Position numbers and translations under genes: made by a program. From JAMLHH01 sp037189845 (GTDB lineage Bacteria; Bacteroidota; Bacteroidia; Chitinophagales; JADIYW01), in assembly GCA_037189845.1 (NCBI GenBank), contig JBBCIS010000001.1, positions 62,001 through 126,000 on the forward strand: a stretch of DNA of 64,000 nt. The letters are read 5' to 3'. The number at the start of each line of letters is the position of its first letter. Position 1 is the stretch's first letter. The notes beneath the pieces are model-generated. The model made no database searches. It saw nothing but the letters and a program-made list of their open reading frames with translations, and had not been told where the DNA came from. This document shows positions 9,093-16,718 of the stretch, piece by piece.

Positions 9093-9886
9093 TACGCAGT
9101 AAATAAAGTTCCTAAAGATGGATTTCCGTTGAGTATAGGAGAGATATCTTCTGCATGGCAAAGCCGTACCTGATGTACACCGCTTCGTATAGCATTAGAG
9201 ATATTGTCTACCTTTGGAATCATTCCGGCTACGATTGTCCCGTCATCTTTCAATCCCTGAATTTCTTCAATTCGGATATGAGGTACAGATGAATAATCGT
9301 CATGGATATCTCTCAGAAGCCCTTTTTTCTCAAAGCAATAGAAAAACTGAACTTTGAAGTAGGCACTCAAAGCTATTGCCAGCTCGGATGCTACAGTGTC
9401 CGCATTCGTGTTTAAAATATTGCCCTGCAGATCATGCGTCAGTGGTGCAAAAACAGGAGAAAAACCAGCCTGTATCAAAGCCTGTATTTTGGCTCCGTCC
9501 ACCTTATCAATATCACCTACAAACCCAAAATCAATGGTGGGATGCTGTCTTTTGTGAGATAAAATGATGTTGCCGTCAGTACCCGTCAGACCAATCGCAT
9601 TCGTGCCCAACGCTTGTAATTGAGCCGTGATTTGCTTGTTGATCAGACCGCCATACACCATCGTAACTATTTTGAGTGTTTCCGCATCTGTGACCCTTCT
9701 TCCGTCGATCATGACCGGAGCGATCCCCATTGTTTTGGATAATTCAGTAGCGATCTTACCTCCGCCATGTACCAATACTTTAGCTCCCTCAATTGCATGA
9801 AAATCTTTCAAAAACTGCTGTAATGCCGCCGGATGATCTACAATATTTCCGCCAATCTTGACAATCGTCAACGCCTGTAACTCCAT
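9092..9886 (-). CDS. argB: acetylglutamate kinase ArgB
   Basis: 264 residues from ATG 9886. Amino-acid-kinase fold with TIVKIGGNIVD at the N-terminus, the glycine loop LVHGGGKIATELSKTMG, and ILNTNADTVASELA near residue 165. It phosphorylates N-acetyl-(or N-succinyl-)glutamate, the second step of arginine synthesis. It is the first gene of the argB-argE-tlpA unit; other arg genes are outside the window. A start at 9922 is possible but the ATG at 9886 aligns with the family N-terminus. Confidence 0.93.
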   Translation of the reverse strand: MELQALTIVKIGGNIVDHPAALQQFLKDFHAIEGAKVLVHGGGKIATELSKTMGIAPVMIDGRRVTDAETLKIVTMVYGGLINKQITAQLQALGTNAIGLTGTDGNIILSHKRQHPTIDFGFVGDIDKVDGAKIQALIQAGFSPVFAPLTHDLQGNILNTNADTVASELAIALSAYFKVQFFYCFEKKGLLRDIHDDYSSVPHIRIEEIQGLKDDGTIVAGMIPKVDNISNAIRSGVHQVRLCHAEDISPILNGNPSLGTLFTA

Positions 9887-10404
9887 GACGGTAAAAATAG
9901 ACAACCTTGCACCAAGAACCAAGAATCAGAACACATACCTGTATGGATTTTTAGTGAAGCTTGCAGATATCAGGAAGATTCTAACCTCGATTGCTATGTA
10001 GATGTAACTAGTTCGCGAGCGCACTGGCAGGATACCTGTTGGAAAAGCAATAGCTATACAATTTTTATTTGGGGGCCTCATCCTCCGTTGTACTGCGGAT
10101 TCAGGTCAGGCTATCACTGCGGCTTCCCGCTGCGGCGGGTGATCCTTCGTTCTATCCTTTGCCCGTTGGGGGCAGCCAACGCTTGGTGTTTAGAGTAACA
10201 GAGGGTATTTCCTTGAGCAACCAGCCTGAATGTTGCGATTAAAGTTAGCAATATACCTGCGCCATTGACTTTGCCGGAGGTTTCGATTAATGTGTTGAGG
10301 AGGTTGAGGTACTCGAAACCCCGAAGTCCCTTGAGTACTAAAGGTAAAATATTATAACCATCTCAGCCTTTTGTTTCGTTCCATGCTTTCTGTATATTCG
10401 TAAT
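9887..10404. other. intergenic region between argB and vsr with repeats
   Basis: 518 nt between divergent genes with no supportable ORF. It contains structured repeat copy B (10071-10166) and a perfect 8-bp inverted repeat GGTTTCGA / TCGAAACC (10279-10286 and 10313-10320). A CTTGGTTCTTG motif on the minus strand near 9911-9929 recurs at 52171-52183. TATATTCG at about 10392 is a weak -7 candidate for vsr. Confidence 0.6.
10071..10166 (-). repeat. dispersed structured repeat, copy B
   Basis: Read on the minus strand: ACGGGCAAAGGATAGAACG, a GATCAC / GTGAT outer stem enclosing CCCGCCGCAGCGGG, then GTGATAGCCTGACCTG and a tail ending GAGGCCCCC. The CGGGC at the start can pair with GCCTG after the GATA box. 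Confidence 0.75.
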
Positions 10405-10824
10405 ATGGCGGATGTTCATGATAAAGCAACGAGAAGTTACAACATGAGCAGAATCAAAGGGAAAGATACCAAACCTGAACTTCTGGTCAGAAAATTTTTA
10501 TTTGCGAAAGGTTTTCGTTATCGGTTACATGATAAAAAGCTTCCTGGAAAGCCGGATATTATTTTGCCCAAGTACAAAACAATCATATTTGTACATGGTT
10601 GTTTTTGGCACGGACATGAGGGATGTAAATATTTTGTTGTGCCTAAAACACGGACAGAGTGGTGGCTGGAAAAAATCAACAAAAATATTTTTAACGATAA
10701 GAAAGCAATTTCAGATTTACAGAATTCAGGATGGAAAGTGATAGTAATATGGGAGTGTAAACTGAAATCTAATGTTATTCAGCAAACATTGAATCATCTT
10801 TCTGATCTGTTAAAACTGAATTAA
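10405..10824 (+). CDS. vsr: very short patch repair endonuclease Vsr
   Basis: 139 residues, the normal Vsr length. The opening SRIKGKDTKPELLVRKFLF, the PGKPDIILP segment with the catalytic Asp, and FVHGCFWHGHEGCKYF with the His and zinc-binding Cys/His residues are diagnostic. Vsr nicks 5' of the T in T:G mismatches that arise when 5-methylcytosine deaminates, and so accompanies C5-cytosine methyltransferases. The methyltransferase gene starts 290 nt downstream. It has its own upstream region and ends before the controller operator. Confidence 0.95.
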   Translation: MADVHDKATRSYNMSRIKGKDTKPELLVRKFLFAKGFRYRLHDKKLPGKPDIILPKYKTIIFVHGCFWHGHEGCKYFVVPKTRTEWWLEKINKNIFNDKKAISDLQNSGWKVIVIWECKLKSNVIQQTLNHLSDLLKLN

Positions 10825-10849
10825 TTGAGATGCTGAAATTAATTCGTAT

Positions 10850-10880
10850 GTGACTTATAGTACGTTGCTATATAAGTCAC
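10850..10880 (+). promoter_or_regulatory. C-box-type operator of the controller protein
   Basis: GTGACTTATA (10850-10859) and TATAAGTCAC (10871-10880) form a perfect 10-bp inverted repeat with an 11-nt centre. The TGACTTATAGT half resembles C-protein boxes of restriction-modification systems such as PvuII and Esp1396I. It ends 19 nt before the GTG start of the controller gene, where autoregulation would act. Confidence 0.8.
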
Positions 10881-10899
10881 ACTTGGTTATGTTCGTCGT

Positions 10900-11124
10900 G
10901 TGGATATTAAACAAAAAATCGGCGAAAGAATAAAAGAAATCCGGACTGCACAAAAGCTCTCTCAAGAGGCAGTGGCATATAATGCAGGTATAGAGCGCTC
11001 TTTTATGACCCATATTGAAAATGGGCGGAGAAATGTGTCGATAGAAACATTAGAAAAAGTCCTCGCTGGACTTAAAATATCATTTCCTGATTTTTTTGAC
11101 TCTCAATATTTCAAAGATGTCTGA
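10900..11124 (+). CDS. XRE-family controller (C) protein of the R-M system
   Basis: 74 residues consisting of a single helix-turn-helix domain: IGERIKEIRTAQKLSQEAVA, recognition helix near IERSFMTHIENGRRN, then IETLEKVLAGLKI and a short tail SFPDFFD typical of C proteins. These dimers bind C-boxes, first activating and then repressing their own operon so that restriction lags behind methylation. The GTG start fits; the methyltransferase ATG overlaps its last 8 nt. With the restriction gene decayed, it now probably only sets methyltransferase and partner levels. Confidence 0.88.
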   Translation: MDIKQKIGERIKEIRTAQKLSQEAVAYNAGIERSFMTHIENGRRNVSIETLEKVLAGLKISFPDFFDSQYFKDV

Positions 11125-12346
11125 GAAGTTGACGTATATAGACCTCTTCGCAGGAGCGGGTGGACTATCTGAAGGATTTATCAGGGCGGGATTTCACCCA
11201 ATTGCTCATGTAGAGTTTGACAGAGCGGCATGTTATACCTTGAAAACAAGAGTTGCCTTTCACTATCTGAAATCAACGGGAAATACAAATACATATAACA
11301 AGTATCTGAATGGGGAAATCAGCCGGGAAAATCTTTACTCTGTTATTCCTGATGAGCTTTTAAATAGCGTAATCAATGCTGAAATAGGGAAAGAGAATAA
11401 AGAAATTTTTCATTCTATTGATAGTTTGTTAGATATAGAATCTGTGGATTTGATTATTGGAGGACCTCCCTGTCAGGCATATTCACTTGTTGGAAGAGCT
11501 CCGCTAAAGCACAAAAAAAATGATGAAAGAACTAGACTATATATTCAGTATGGCAGGTTTTTGAAAAAGTATAATCCAAGAATGTTTGTTTTTGAAAATG
11601 TACCTGGTTTGTTGTCGGCAGCAAATGGTTTGTATTATAAAAACCTTCAGGCTTATTATAAAAGATTGGGTTATAGAGTTGAAGCTAAGCTACTGAATTC
11701 ATATGATTATGGAGTTGTTCAGCACAGACAAAGAGTTATTATTATTGGCTGGAAAAAAGAACTGGATTTTTCATATCCTGATATTCCTGTTATTAGGACC
11801 CGACATTATAGAGATAGTATATTTTCTGACTTACCACCAATAATACCGGGAGAAAATAAAAGAATACATAAATACTACGCCGATACAAATGAATACCTGG
11901 ATAATAATGAAATACGTAACGGAGTTGATTTTGTGAGTCAGCACATCACTCGGCCTCATAATGAAAGAGATTTGATGATATACAAACTGGCAATAGATTA
12001 TCTTGAACAAGGTGAAAGATTAAAGAATGATCAGATACCAGATAAAATGAGGACACAGAAAAACGTTTCTGATTTTCTGGACAGATTCAAAGTGGTCGAT
12101 AATGAGCCTCATACAATGATCGCTCATATTGCTAAAGACGGACACCATTTTATTCATCCGGATAAAAAGCAGTTGAGATCAATTTCAGTAAGAGAAGCTG
12201 CCAGAATACAATCTTTCCCTGATGATTATTATTTTGAAGGTATCAAAGAGAATCAGCCGAGAACAGCAGCATTCAGACAAATAGGCAATGCAGTTCCTCC
12301 ATTAATGGCAGAGAAGATTGCAGAAGCAATAAAAATATATATATGA
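11117..12346 (+). CDS. DNA (cytosine-5) methyltransferase
   Basis: 409 residues from ATG 11117. Motif I YIDLFAGAGGLSEGF (residues 8-22), motif IV GGPPCQAYSLVGR with the catalytic cysteine, motif VI FENVPGLL, motif VIII VQHRQRVIIIG, and C-terminal motif X IGNAVPPLMAEKIA are all intact, so it should be active. A target-recognition region of roughly 100-130 residues lies between motifs VIII and IX; the specificity cannot be read. It overlaps the controller gene upstream (8 nt) and the GHKL gene downstream (ATGA), a strong sign of one operon. An earlier start at 11096 would extend further into the controller gene. Confidence 0.95.
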   Translation: MSEKLTYIDLFAGAGGLSEGFIRAGFHPIAHVEFDRAACYTLKTRVAFHYLKSTGNTNTYNKYLNGEISRENLYSVIPDELLNSVINAEIGKENKEIFHSIDSLLDIESVDLIIGGPPCQAYSLVGRAPLKHKKNDERTRLYIQYGRFLKKYNPRMFVFENVPGLLSAANGLYYKNLQAYYKRLGYRVEAKLLNSYDYGVVQHRQRVIIIGWKKELDFSYPDIPVIRTRHYRDSIFSDLPPIIPGENKRIHKYYADTNEYLDNNEIRNGVDFVSQHITRPHNERDLMIYKLAIDYLEQGERLKNDQIPDKMRTQKNVSDFLDRFKVVDNEPHTMIAHIAKDGHHFIHPDKKQLRSISVREAARIQSFPDDYYFEGIKENQPRTAAFRQIGNAVPPLMAEKIAEAIKIYI

Positions 12347-14712
12347 GTGAAGACATTGGAAAAGTTATATCATTAGATGTTGAAAAAGGAATGTCTTTGG
12401 AATTTTCTTCCTCAGAAACCCTGAAAACTTCAACTTTTAAGTTAGTTGTATCCCCTTCAAATGGATCAATTGAAGTTGCGGGTAAGCGTATAAAATACAC
12501 TCCGGATCCGAAATATATTGGCGAAGATTTTTTTAGTTATACAGGAGATAAAAAAATTAAAGGAATTGTGGCTCTTTCCATTAAAGAAACTGTGTTTAAG
12601 CCGAGAGCCAGATTACTTATCCAGTTAGGAAATCAGCTAATTAAAAACGAAAGTATTGCTTTAATTGAACTTGCCAAAAATTCATTTGATGCAGATGCGA
12701 GCTATTGTAATGTAACAATGCGGAGAATAGAAAATTGTGTTACCGGTATAATTACAATTGAAGATGATGGTTTTGGGATGGATCTTGACACTGTTAAAAA
12801 TGCGTGGCTGGAACCGGGAAGTGACAATAAAGAGGTGCTTGTAAAAAACAAGATAGTTACACCAAAATTCAACAGACTGCCTATCGGGGAAAAAGGTATT
12901 GGAAGATTTGGAGTACACAAGCTTGGCAAAAAAATAGAGATGATTACCCGAAGAAAAGGTAATAAGGAAGTTGTTGTAAGAATCGATTGGGAAAAGTTCG
13001 AAAAATACAAGTACCTAAATGAAGCCCCAGTTGAAATTTTTGAAAGAGAAGCAGAAGTTTTTAAATCAGACAAGACAGGAACCCAAATAACCATTACATC
13101 TCTTTCAAAGAACTGGACAAGAGGTATGGTAAGAGATGTATATCGTGCTCTTAACGGCATATCCACTCCACCAACATATGATATTGATGATATCCTTGGA
13201 GTAAAAGGCAAGCCAACCCCCAAAGATAATTTCAGTGCCAATTTAGATATAGACAAAAAAGAATGGATTCAAGGTATCCCTTCATGGTCTGAGATTCTGG
13301 AATATGCACTTTTCTTTTTTGATATTGAGATAGAAGGTGATAGAATAAAGAAGTTTAAATACAAATTTAAACCCTGGGATCGGTTTGGTGATATTAAGGG
13401 CAGAGAGATTACAGATAAAGACGAACCGATAAAGGATTTATTAGATATTGCTGATCCGTCAATAAAGAAATTTACTCCTGTCTCTGCTGCCGGATTAAAG
13501 ATTGGAAAATTTCAATTCAAGGGTTGTGTATTTGTTAGAGACAGATTTATATTCAAATTATTTAGTGTTCAGCCAACATCACTTACGGACTATTTAGATG
13601 ATAACGGAGGAATCAGAGTGTATCGGAATGGCGTTCGTGTCTATGACTATGGAGAAAAAGAAAACGATTGGCTGGCACTTGACTACAGAAGATTTAATGA
13701 TCCTGGTGTCAGACTAAGTAACAATCTGATGTTAGCATCAATCAATCTTGACAGAGAACAAAGTGCCGATCTGATAGAAAAGACCAACAGAGAGGGATTC
13801 ATAGATAATGAAGCTTATAATATTTTTAAAAAGCAAATCATATATTCATTAAAACTGATCGAACTATTAAGACTTGAAGACAAGCGGAAAATTGATTTAA
13901 AATATAAGCCTGAAAAAGATTCAGAGCCAGTACTCAAATCGATTGAAGGCTTAAGAGATTTGGTAAAAGAGAAAGTCAAGGATAAAAAGATTCAAAAAGA
14001 ATTGTCCGTTTATGTAGATCGTATTGAAAAAAATTACCGATTTATGAATGACACTCTGATTAAATCGGCAAGTGCCGGACTGGGATGGAGTGTGTATATA
14101 CATGAAATTGAAAAAATAATCTCTGAAATAATACGGGTTTTAAAAAAGGACAAAGCATCTGATAGGATTATGAAGTTGGCTTTTCATCTTTCAGAACTCA
14201 TTGAGAGCTATGCTCAGATATTACGAAGAACTACAAAATCAAATCAATCTCTATCTAAAATTATTGATCAGGCTCTTTTTAATATCGAGTATAGGTTAGG
14301 CGCTCATGTGGTAAAAGTTGTGAGAGCTGATCTTGAAAGGGAGCCATTACAGGTCTCCGTTGCCAGAAATTTAGTGATATCAAATATTATGAATCTGGTT
14401 GATAATTCAATTTATTGGTTAGACCGCTCCAATAGTAAAAATAAAACAATCCGGTTTGATATTGCTGAAATATATGAGGGATATGTTTCTTTGGTTATTT
14501 CAGATAATGGTACGGGGTTTTCCTTATCCCCTGAACAGATGATTGAACCTTTTGTATCAGCGAAGCCTGGTGGAATGGGGCTTGGACTTCACATTATCTC
14601 AGAAGTTATGTCTAGCCATAACGGAATACTATCATTCAATGAAGATGGATACTATGATGTTCCGAAAGAATTTAAAAATGGAGCAACTGTTATTCTGAGT
14701 TTTAAAAAGTAA
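12343..14712 (+). CDS. dual GHKL ATPase protein with cadherin/VCBS-like N-terminus
   Basis: 789 residues. About residues 28-80 look like a VCBS/cadherin-type beta domain (GSIEVAGKRIKYTPDP, then YIGEDFFSYTG) without any signal peptide. A first Bergerat ATPase domain follows, of the Hsp90/MutL/MORC type: ELAKNSFDADA (109-119), DDGFGMD (141-147), GEKGIGRFG (182-190), GTQITI (246-251). A helical middle contains an H-box-like IHEIEKI with H587. A second, histidine-kinase-type ATPase closes the protein: N-box 681-688, DNGTGF 721-726, GGMGLGL 743-749. Iyer, Abhiman and Aravind described MutL/MORC-like ATPases in restriction-modification operons; this seems a related but composite form. It overlaps the methyltransferase by 4 nt and lies 3 nt before the receiver gene. 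Confidence 0.85.
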   Translation: MSEDIGKVISLDVEKGMSLEFSSSETLKTSTFKLVVSPSNGSIEVAGKRIKYTPDPKYIGEDFFSYTGDKKIKGIVALSIKETVFKPRARLLIQLGNQLIKNESIALIELAKNSFDADASYCNVTMRRIENCVTGIITIEDDGFGMDLDTVKNAWLEPGSDNKEVLVKNKIVTPKFNRLPIGEKGIGRFGVHKLGKKIEMITRRKGNKEVVVRIDWEKFEKYKYLNEAPVEIFEREAEVFKSDKTGTQITITSLSKNWTRGMVRDVYRALNGISTPPTYDIDDILGVKGKPTPKDNFSANLDIDKKEWIQGIPSWSEILEYALFFFDIEIEGDRIKKFKYKFKPWDRFGDIKGREITDKDEPIKDLLDIADPSIKKFTPVSAAGLKIGKFQFKGCVFVRDRFIFKLFSVQPTSLTDYLDDNGGIRVYRNGVRVYDYGEKENDWLALDYRRFNDPGVRLSNNLMLASINLDREQSADLIEKTNREGFIDNEAYNIFKKQIIYSLKLIELLRLEDKRKIDLKYKPEKDSEPVLKSIEGLRDLVKEKVKDKKIQKELSVYVDRIEKNYRFMNDTLIKSASAGLGWSVYIHEIEKIISEIIRVLKKDKASDRIMKLAFHLSELIESYAQILRRTTKSNQSLSKIIDQALFNIEYRLGAHVVKVVRADLEREPLQVSVARNLVISNIMNLVDNSIYWLDRSNSKNKTIRFDIAEIYEGYVSLVISDNGTGFSLSPEQMIEPFVSAKPGGMGLGLHIISEVMSSHNGILSFNEDGYYDVPKEFKNGATVILSFKK

Positions 14713-14715
14713 TGT

Positions 14716-16194
14716 ATGAAATTACCGAAGAACGGAAAAGTAATTGTCGTTGATAATGAACCTAAAGAGGCAGAACCTTTACTAAAGGTTCTTTCAAAAA
14801 ATAAAATCCCTCATATATACTATACCGGAGATACTGATTCGTTACCAACACAAGGCGATACGTTTGATGATATCCGTATTTTATTTCTTGATATCAATTT
14901 AACCCACAACGCTGTTGAACAGGCAATAACAGCACAGTTAAACAATACTTTAAGAAGGCTTATTAAACCAGGTAGCCCATATATAGCAGCTATATGGAGT
15001 AATAACCAGGATGCACACACACCTTTGATTGAAGACTTATTTACTAACAGAGCTTCTGACATTGCTCCTATATCTAAGCTGTTTTTAACTAAAGGAGATT
15101 TTTTTCAATACAATATTGAAGAAGGAGGATATATCCTCGATCCTGATCGCCCCGACATTATTGGTGATTTAGAGCAGAGAATTAATGATTGTCTCAATCA
15201 GGTTGATGCTATCCGTTTACTGATAGAATGGGAAAATTCTGTTTCAGAAGCTTTGACCGAAACTATTTGTAGCGTTTCAAATATTATCGGCAATGATACT
15301 TTCTGGAATGATAATTTGAAACATATTTATTACAAATTGGCGCGCGCGCAATTAGGAAAAACAATTACTAATCATAATGACCATGAACTACAACAAGCAG
15401 CATTAAATACTTTGACAAGTTCTTTTAATGATCGGGTTGAAATGAAAATTGCTAATATAGCTGATGATGCTCAAATGGATATTATAAATGCTGGTAAAAA
15501 CTACTATAAATCGATAAATGAAGCAGAAGTCAAATTGTGTTGGGAAGATTCTAAGTACTATTTCTATATTAATAACGTCCAAAAGAGTAGTAATAATCAC
15601 GTAGAAAAATTAAGTGCAAATAATAATCAAAATGATCAGGATATTCTAGAGCAATTAAAAACTTCTTATAAATTTATATCACCGAAACTGAATGCTGAAT
15701 TATTAATAAGTAAACAAGCCAAGGTCAAATTTCATCCGGGAAATGTTTATCACAAACCAGTAACTGGCAAAAGAAAAAGAAAACTTCTTAAAACATATTT
15801 TCCTGATATCGATAAACAACAAAATGGGCAGTATAAGTACAAGGATTTAAAAGGGTTCCGATTTGTGGAAGTAGAATGCACTCCTGTTTGTGACTATAGT
15901 CAGTCAAAGCGCCTTAGATATAGGTTTCTTCCTGGTATTTTATATCTAGCGGATATTGAAACCAAATTAGTAAGTCTAGATTCTATATATTCAGAAATTC
16001 CGTCTTTTGAATTTAAAGGGAAAATATATAAACTGGTTTTTGATTACAGGTTATTTAAGGCTATAAATAAAGATGATGATTCAATATTTACTTCTGACAA
16101 TTTCTTGTTCAGATTAAAATCTGAACTTTTAACTGATATACAGGCAAGAATATCTTCACATGTAAACCGTCCCGGAATTGTTACTGTTTCATAA
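14716..16194 (+). CDS. receiver-like protein with large uncharacterised C-terminus
   Basis: 492 residues. The N-terminal ~130 residues look like a response-regulator receiver fold: KVIVVDNEP with the acidic pair D13/E15, LFLDINL with a phosphoacceptor-like D59, a serine in IAAIWSNN, and a lysine in FLTKGDFF. The remaining ~360 residues are mostly helical, then beta-rich (FVEVECTPVCDYSQ, YRFLPGILY near 390-420), with no nuclease, methylase or DNA-binding motif that I recognise. Directly after the GHKL/histidine-kinase hybrid it probably acts as its signalling partner or effector. Its stop overlaps the next (broken) gene as TAATG. Confidence 0.75.
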   Translation: MKLPKNGKVIVVDNEPKEAEPLLKVLSKNKIPHIYYTGDTDSLPTQGDTFDDIRILFLDINLTHNAVEQAITAQLNNTLRRLIKPGSPYIAAIWSNNQDAHTPLIEDLFTNRASDIAPISKLFLTKGDFFQYNIEEGGYILDPDRPDIIGDLEQRINDCLNQVDAIRLLIEWENSVSEALTETICSVSNIIGNDTFWNDNLKHIYYKLARAQLGKTITNHNDHELQQAALNTLTSSFNDRVEMKIANIADDAQMDIINAGKNYYKSINEAEVKLCWEDSKYYFYINNVQKSSNNHVEKLSANNNQNDQDILEQLKTSYKFISPKLNAELLISKQAKVKFHPGNVYHKPVTGKRKRKLLKTYFPDIDKQQNGQYKYKDLKGFRFVEVECTPVCDYSQSKRLRYRFLPGILYLADIETKLVSLDSIYSEIPSFEFKGKIYKLVFDYRLFKAINKDDDSIFTSDNFLFRLKSELLTDIQARISSHVNRPGIVTVS

Positions 16195-16494
16195 TGGCAA
16201 AAAATAACTGGAAACACGAAGAACATATACTTGCTTATAATTTATATTGCAAAATACCCTTGACTAAAATCAACAGTAAATGTCAACCTGTATAGGAGCT
16301 TGCTTAGATAATAGGCAGAACAAGCGGTTCTGTGGTTATGAAGCTCGCAAACTTTGCAAGACCTGACCCATCTCAGCAGGCAAAAAATGGTAATTGTCAT
16401 CCCAGAAGGAAATAAAGAAGACCATACAAGACAACCAGAATTTTATGATACAACTTTCAATTACCTGAAAAATATTGGTTTAGAAGTAATATAG
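16194..16494 (+). pseudogene. decayed HNH-type restriction endonuclease gene
   Basis: The ATG at 16194 overlaps the previous stop. The frame reads MAKNNWKHEEHILAYNLYCK, then a TAG at 16293, a TAG at 16305, and continues in the same frame with IIGRTSGSVVMKLANFARPD. That matches the N-terminus of HNH restriction enzymes (WKREELILAFNLYCKIPFGK-like). After about residue 65 the HNH core is missing and a different frame (16387-16494) gives a 35-residue tail, MVIVIPEGNKEDHTRQPEF and onward, that I do not recognise. So the gene has two nonsense codons, a frame change and a large internal loss. Confidence 0.75.
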
Positions 16495-16594
16495 ATAATT
16501 TATTTCCCCGCCCAACCTTTCACAATACTTCATATTTATCATTCCAACAATAATCACCGTTAACAGGTAATTTTAATTTTTTTTATATCTGATG

Positions 16595-16626
16595 TTGTTT
16601 TTCATTCAATGAATCTTCTACATTTG
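16595..16626 (+). promoter_or_regulatory. susC promoter
   Basis: TTG (16595-16597), a 21-nt spacer and TACATTTG (16619-16626) fit the Bacteroidota promoter consensus. The susC ATG lies 92 nt downstream, giving a leader of roughly 85-90 nt. Confidence 0.6.
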
Positions 16627-16718
16627 CATTACTCTATTTAATTGATATACTAAGTAGTCTTGTTGTTCAGGCATTGGGAGAAGCTAAAACAAAAACAAAC
16701 TACAATCCATATCAACAA

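Noticed and set aside
12702..13256. 184-codon open frame antisense to the GHKL gene
   Set aside because: The plus-strand frame encodes clear ATPase motifs over the same bases; the antisense protein has no domain character.
10405..16494. Detocs-type two-component defence system
   Set aside because: Detocs has a separate kinase, a DtcB partner and an ATP-cleaving phosphorylase effector; the domains here differ and sit in an R-M operon.
16674..16718. TTG start for the SusC protein
   Set aside because: ATG 16719 is better placed and leaves a normal signal peptide; the extra 15 residues add nothing recognisable.
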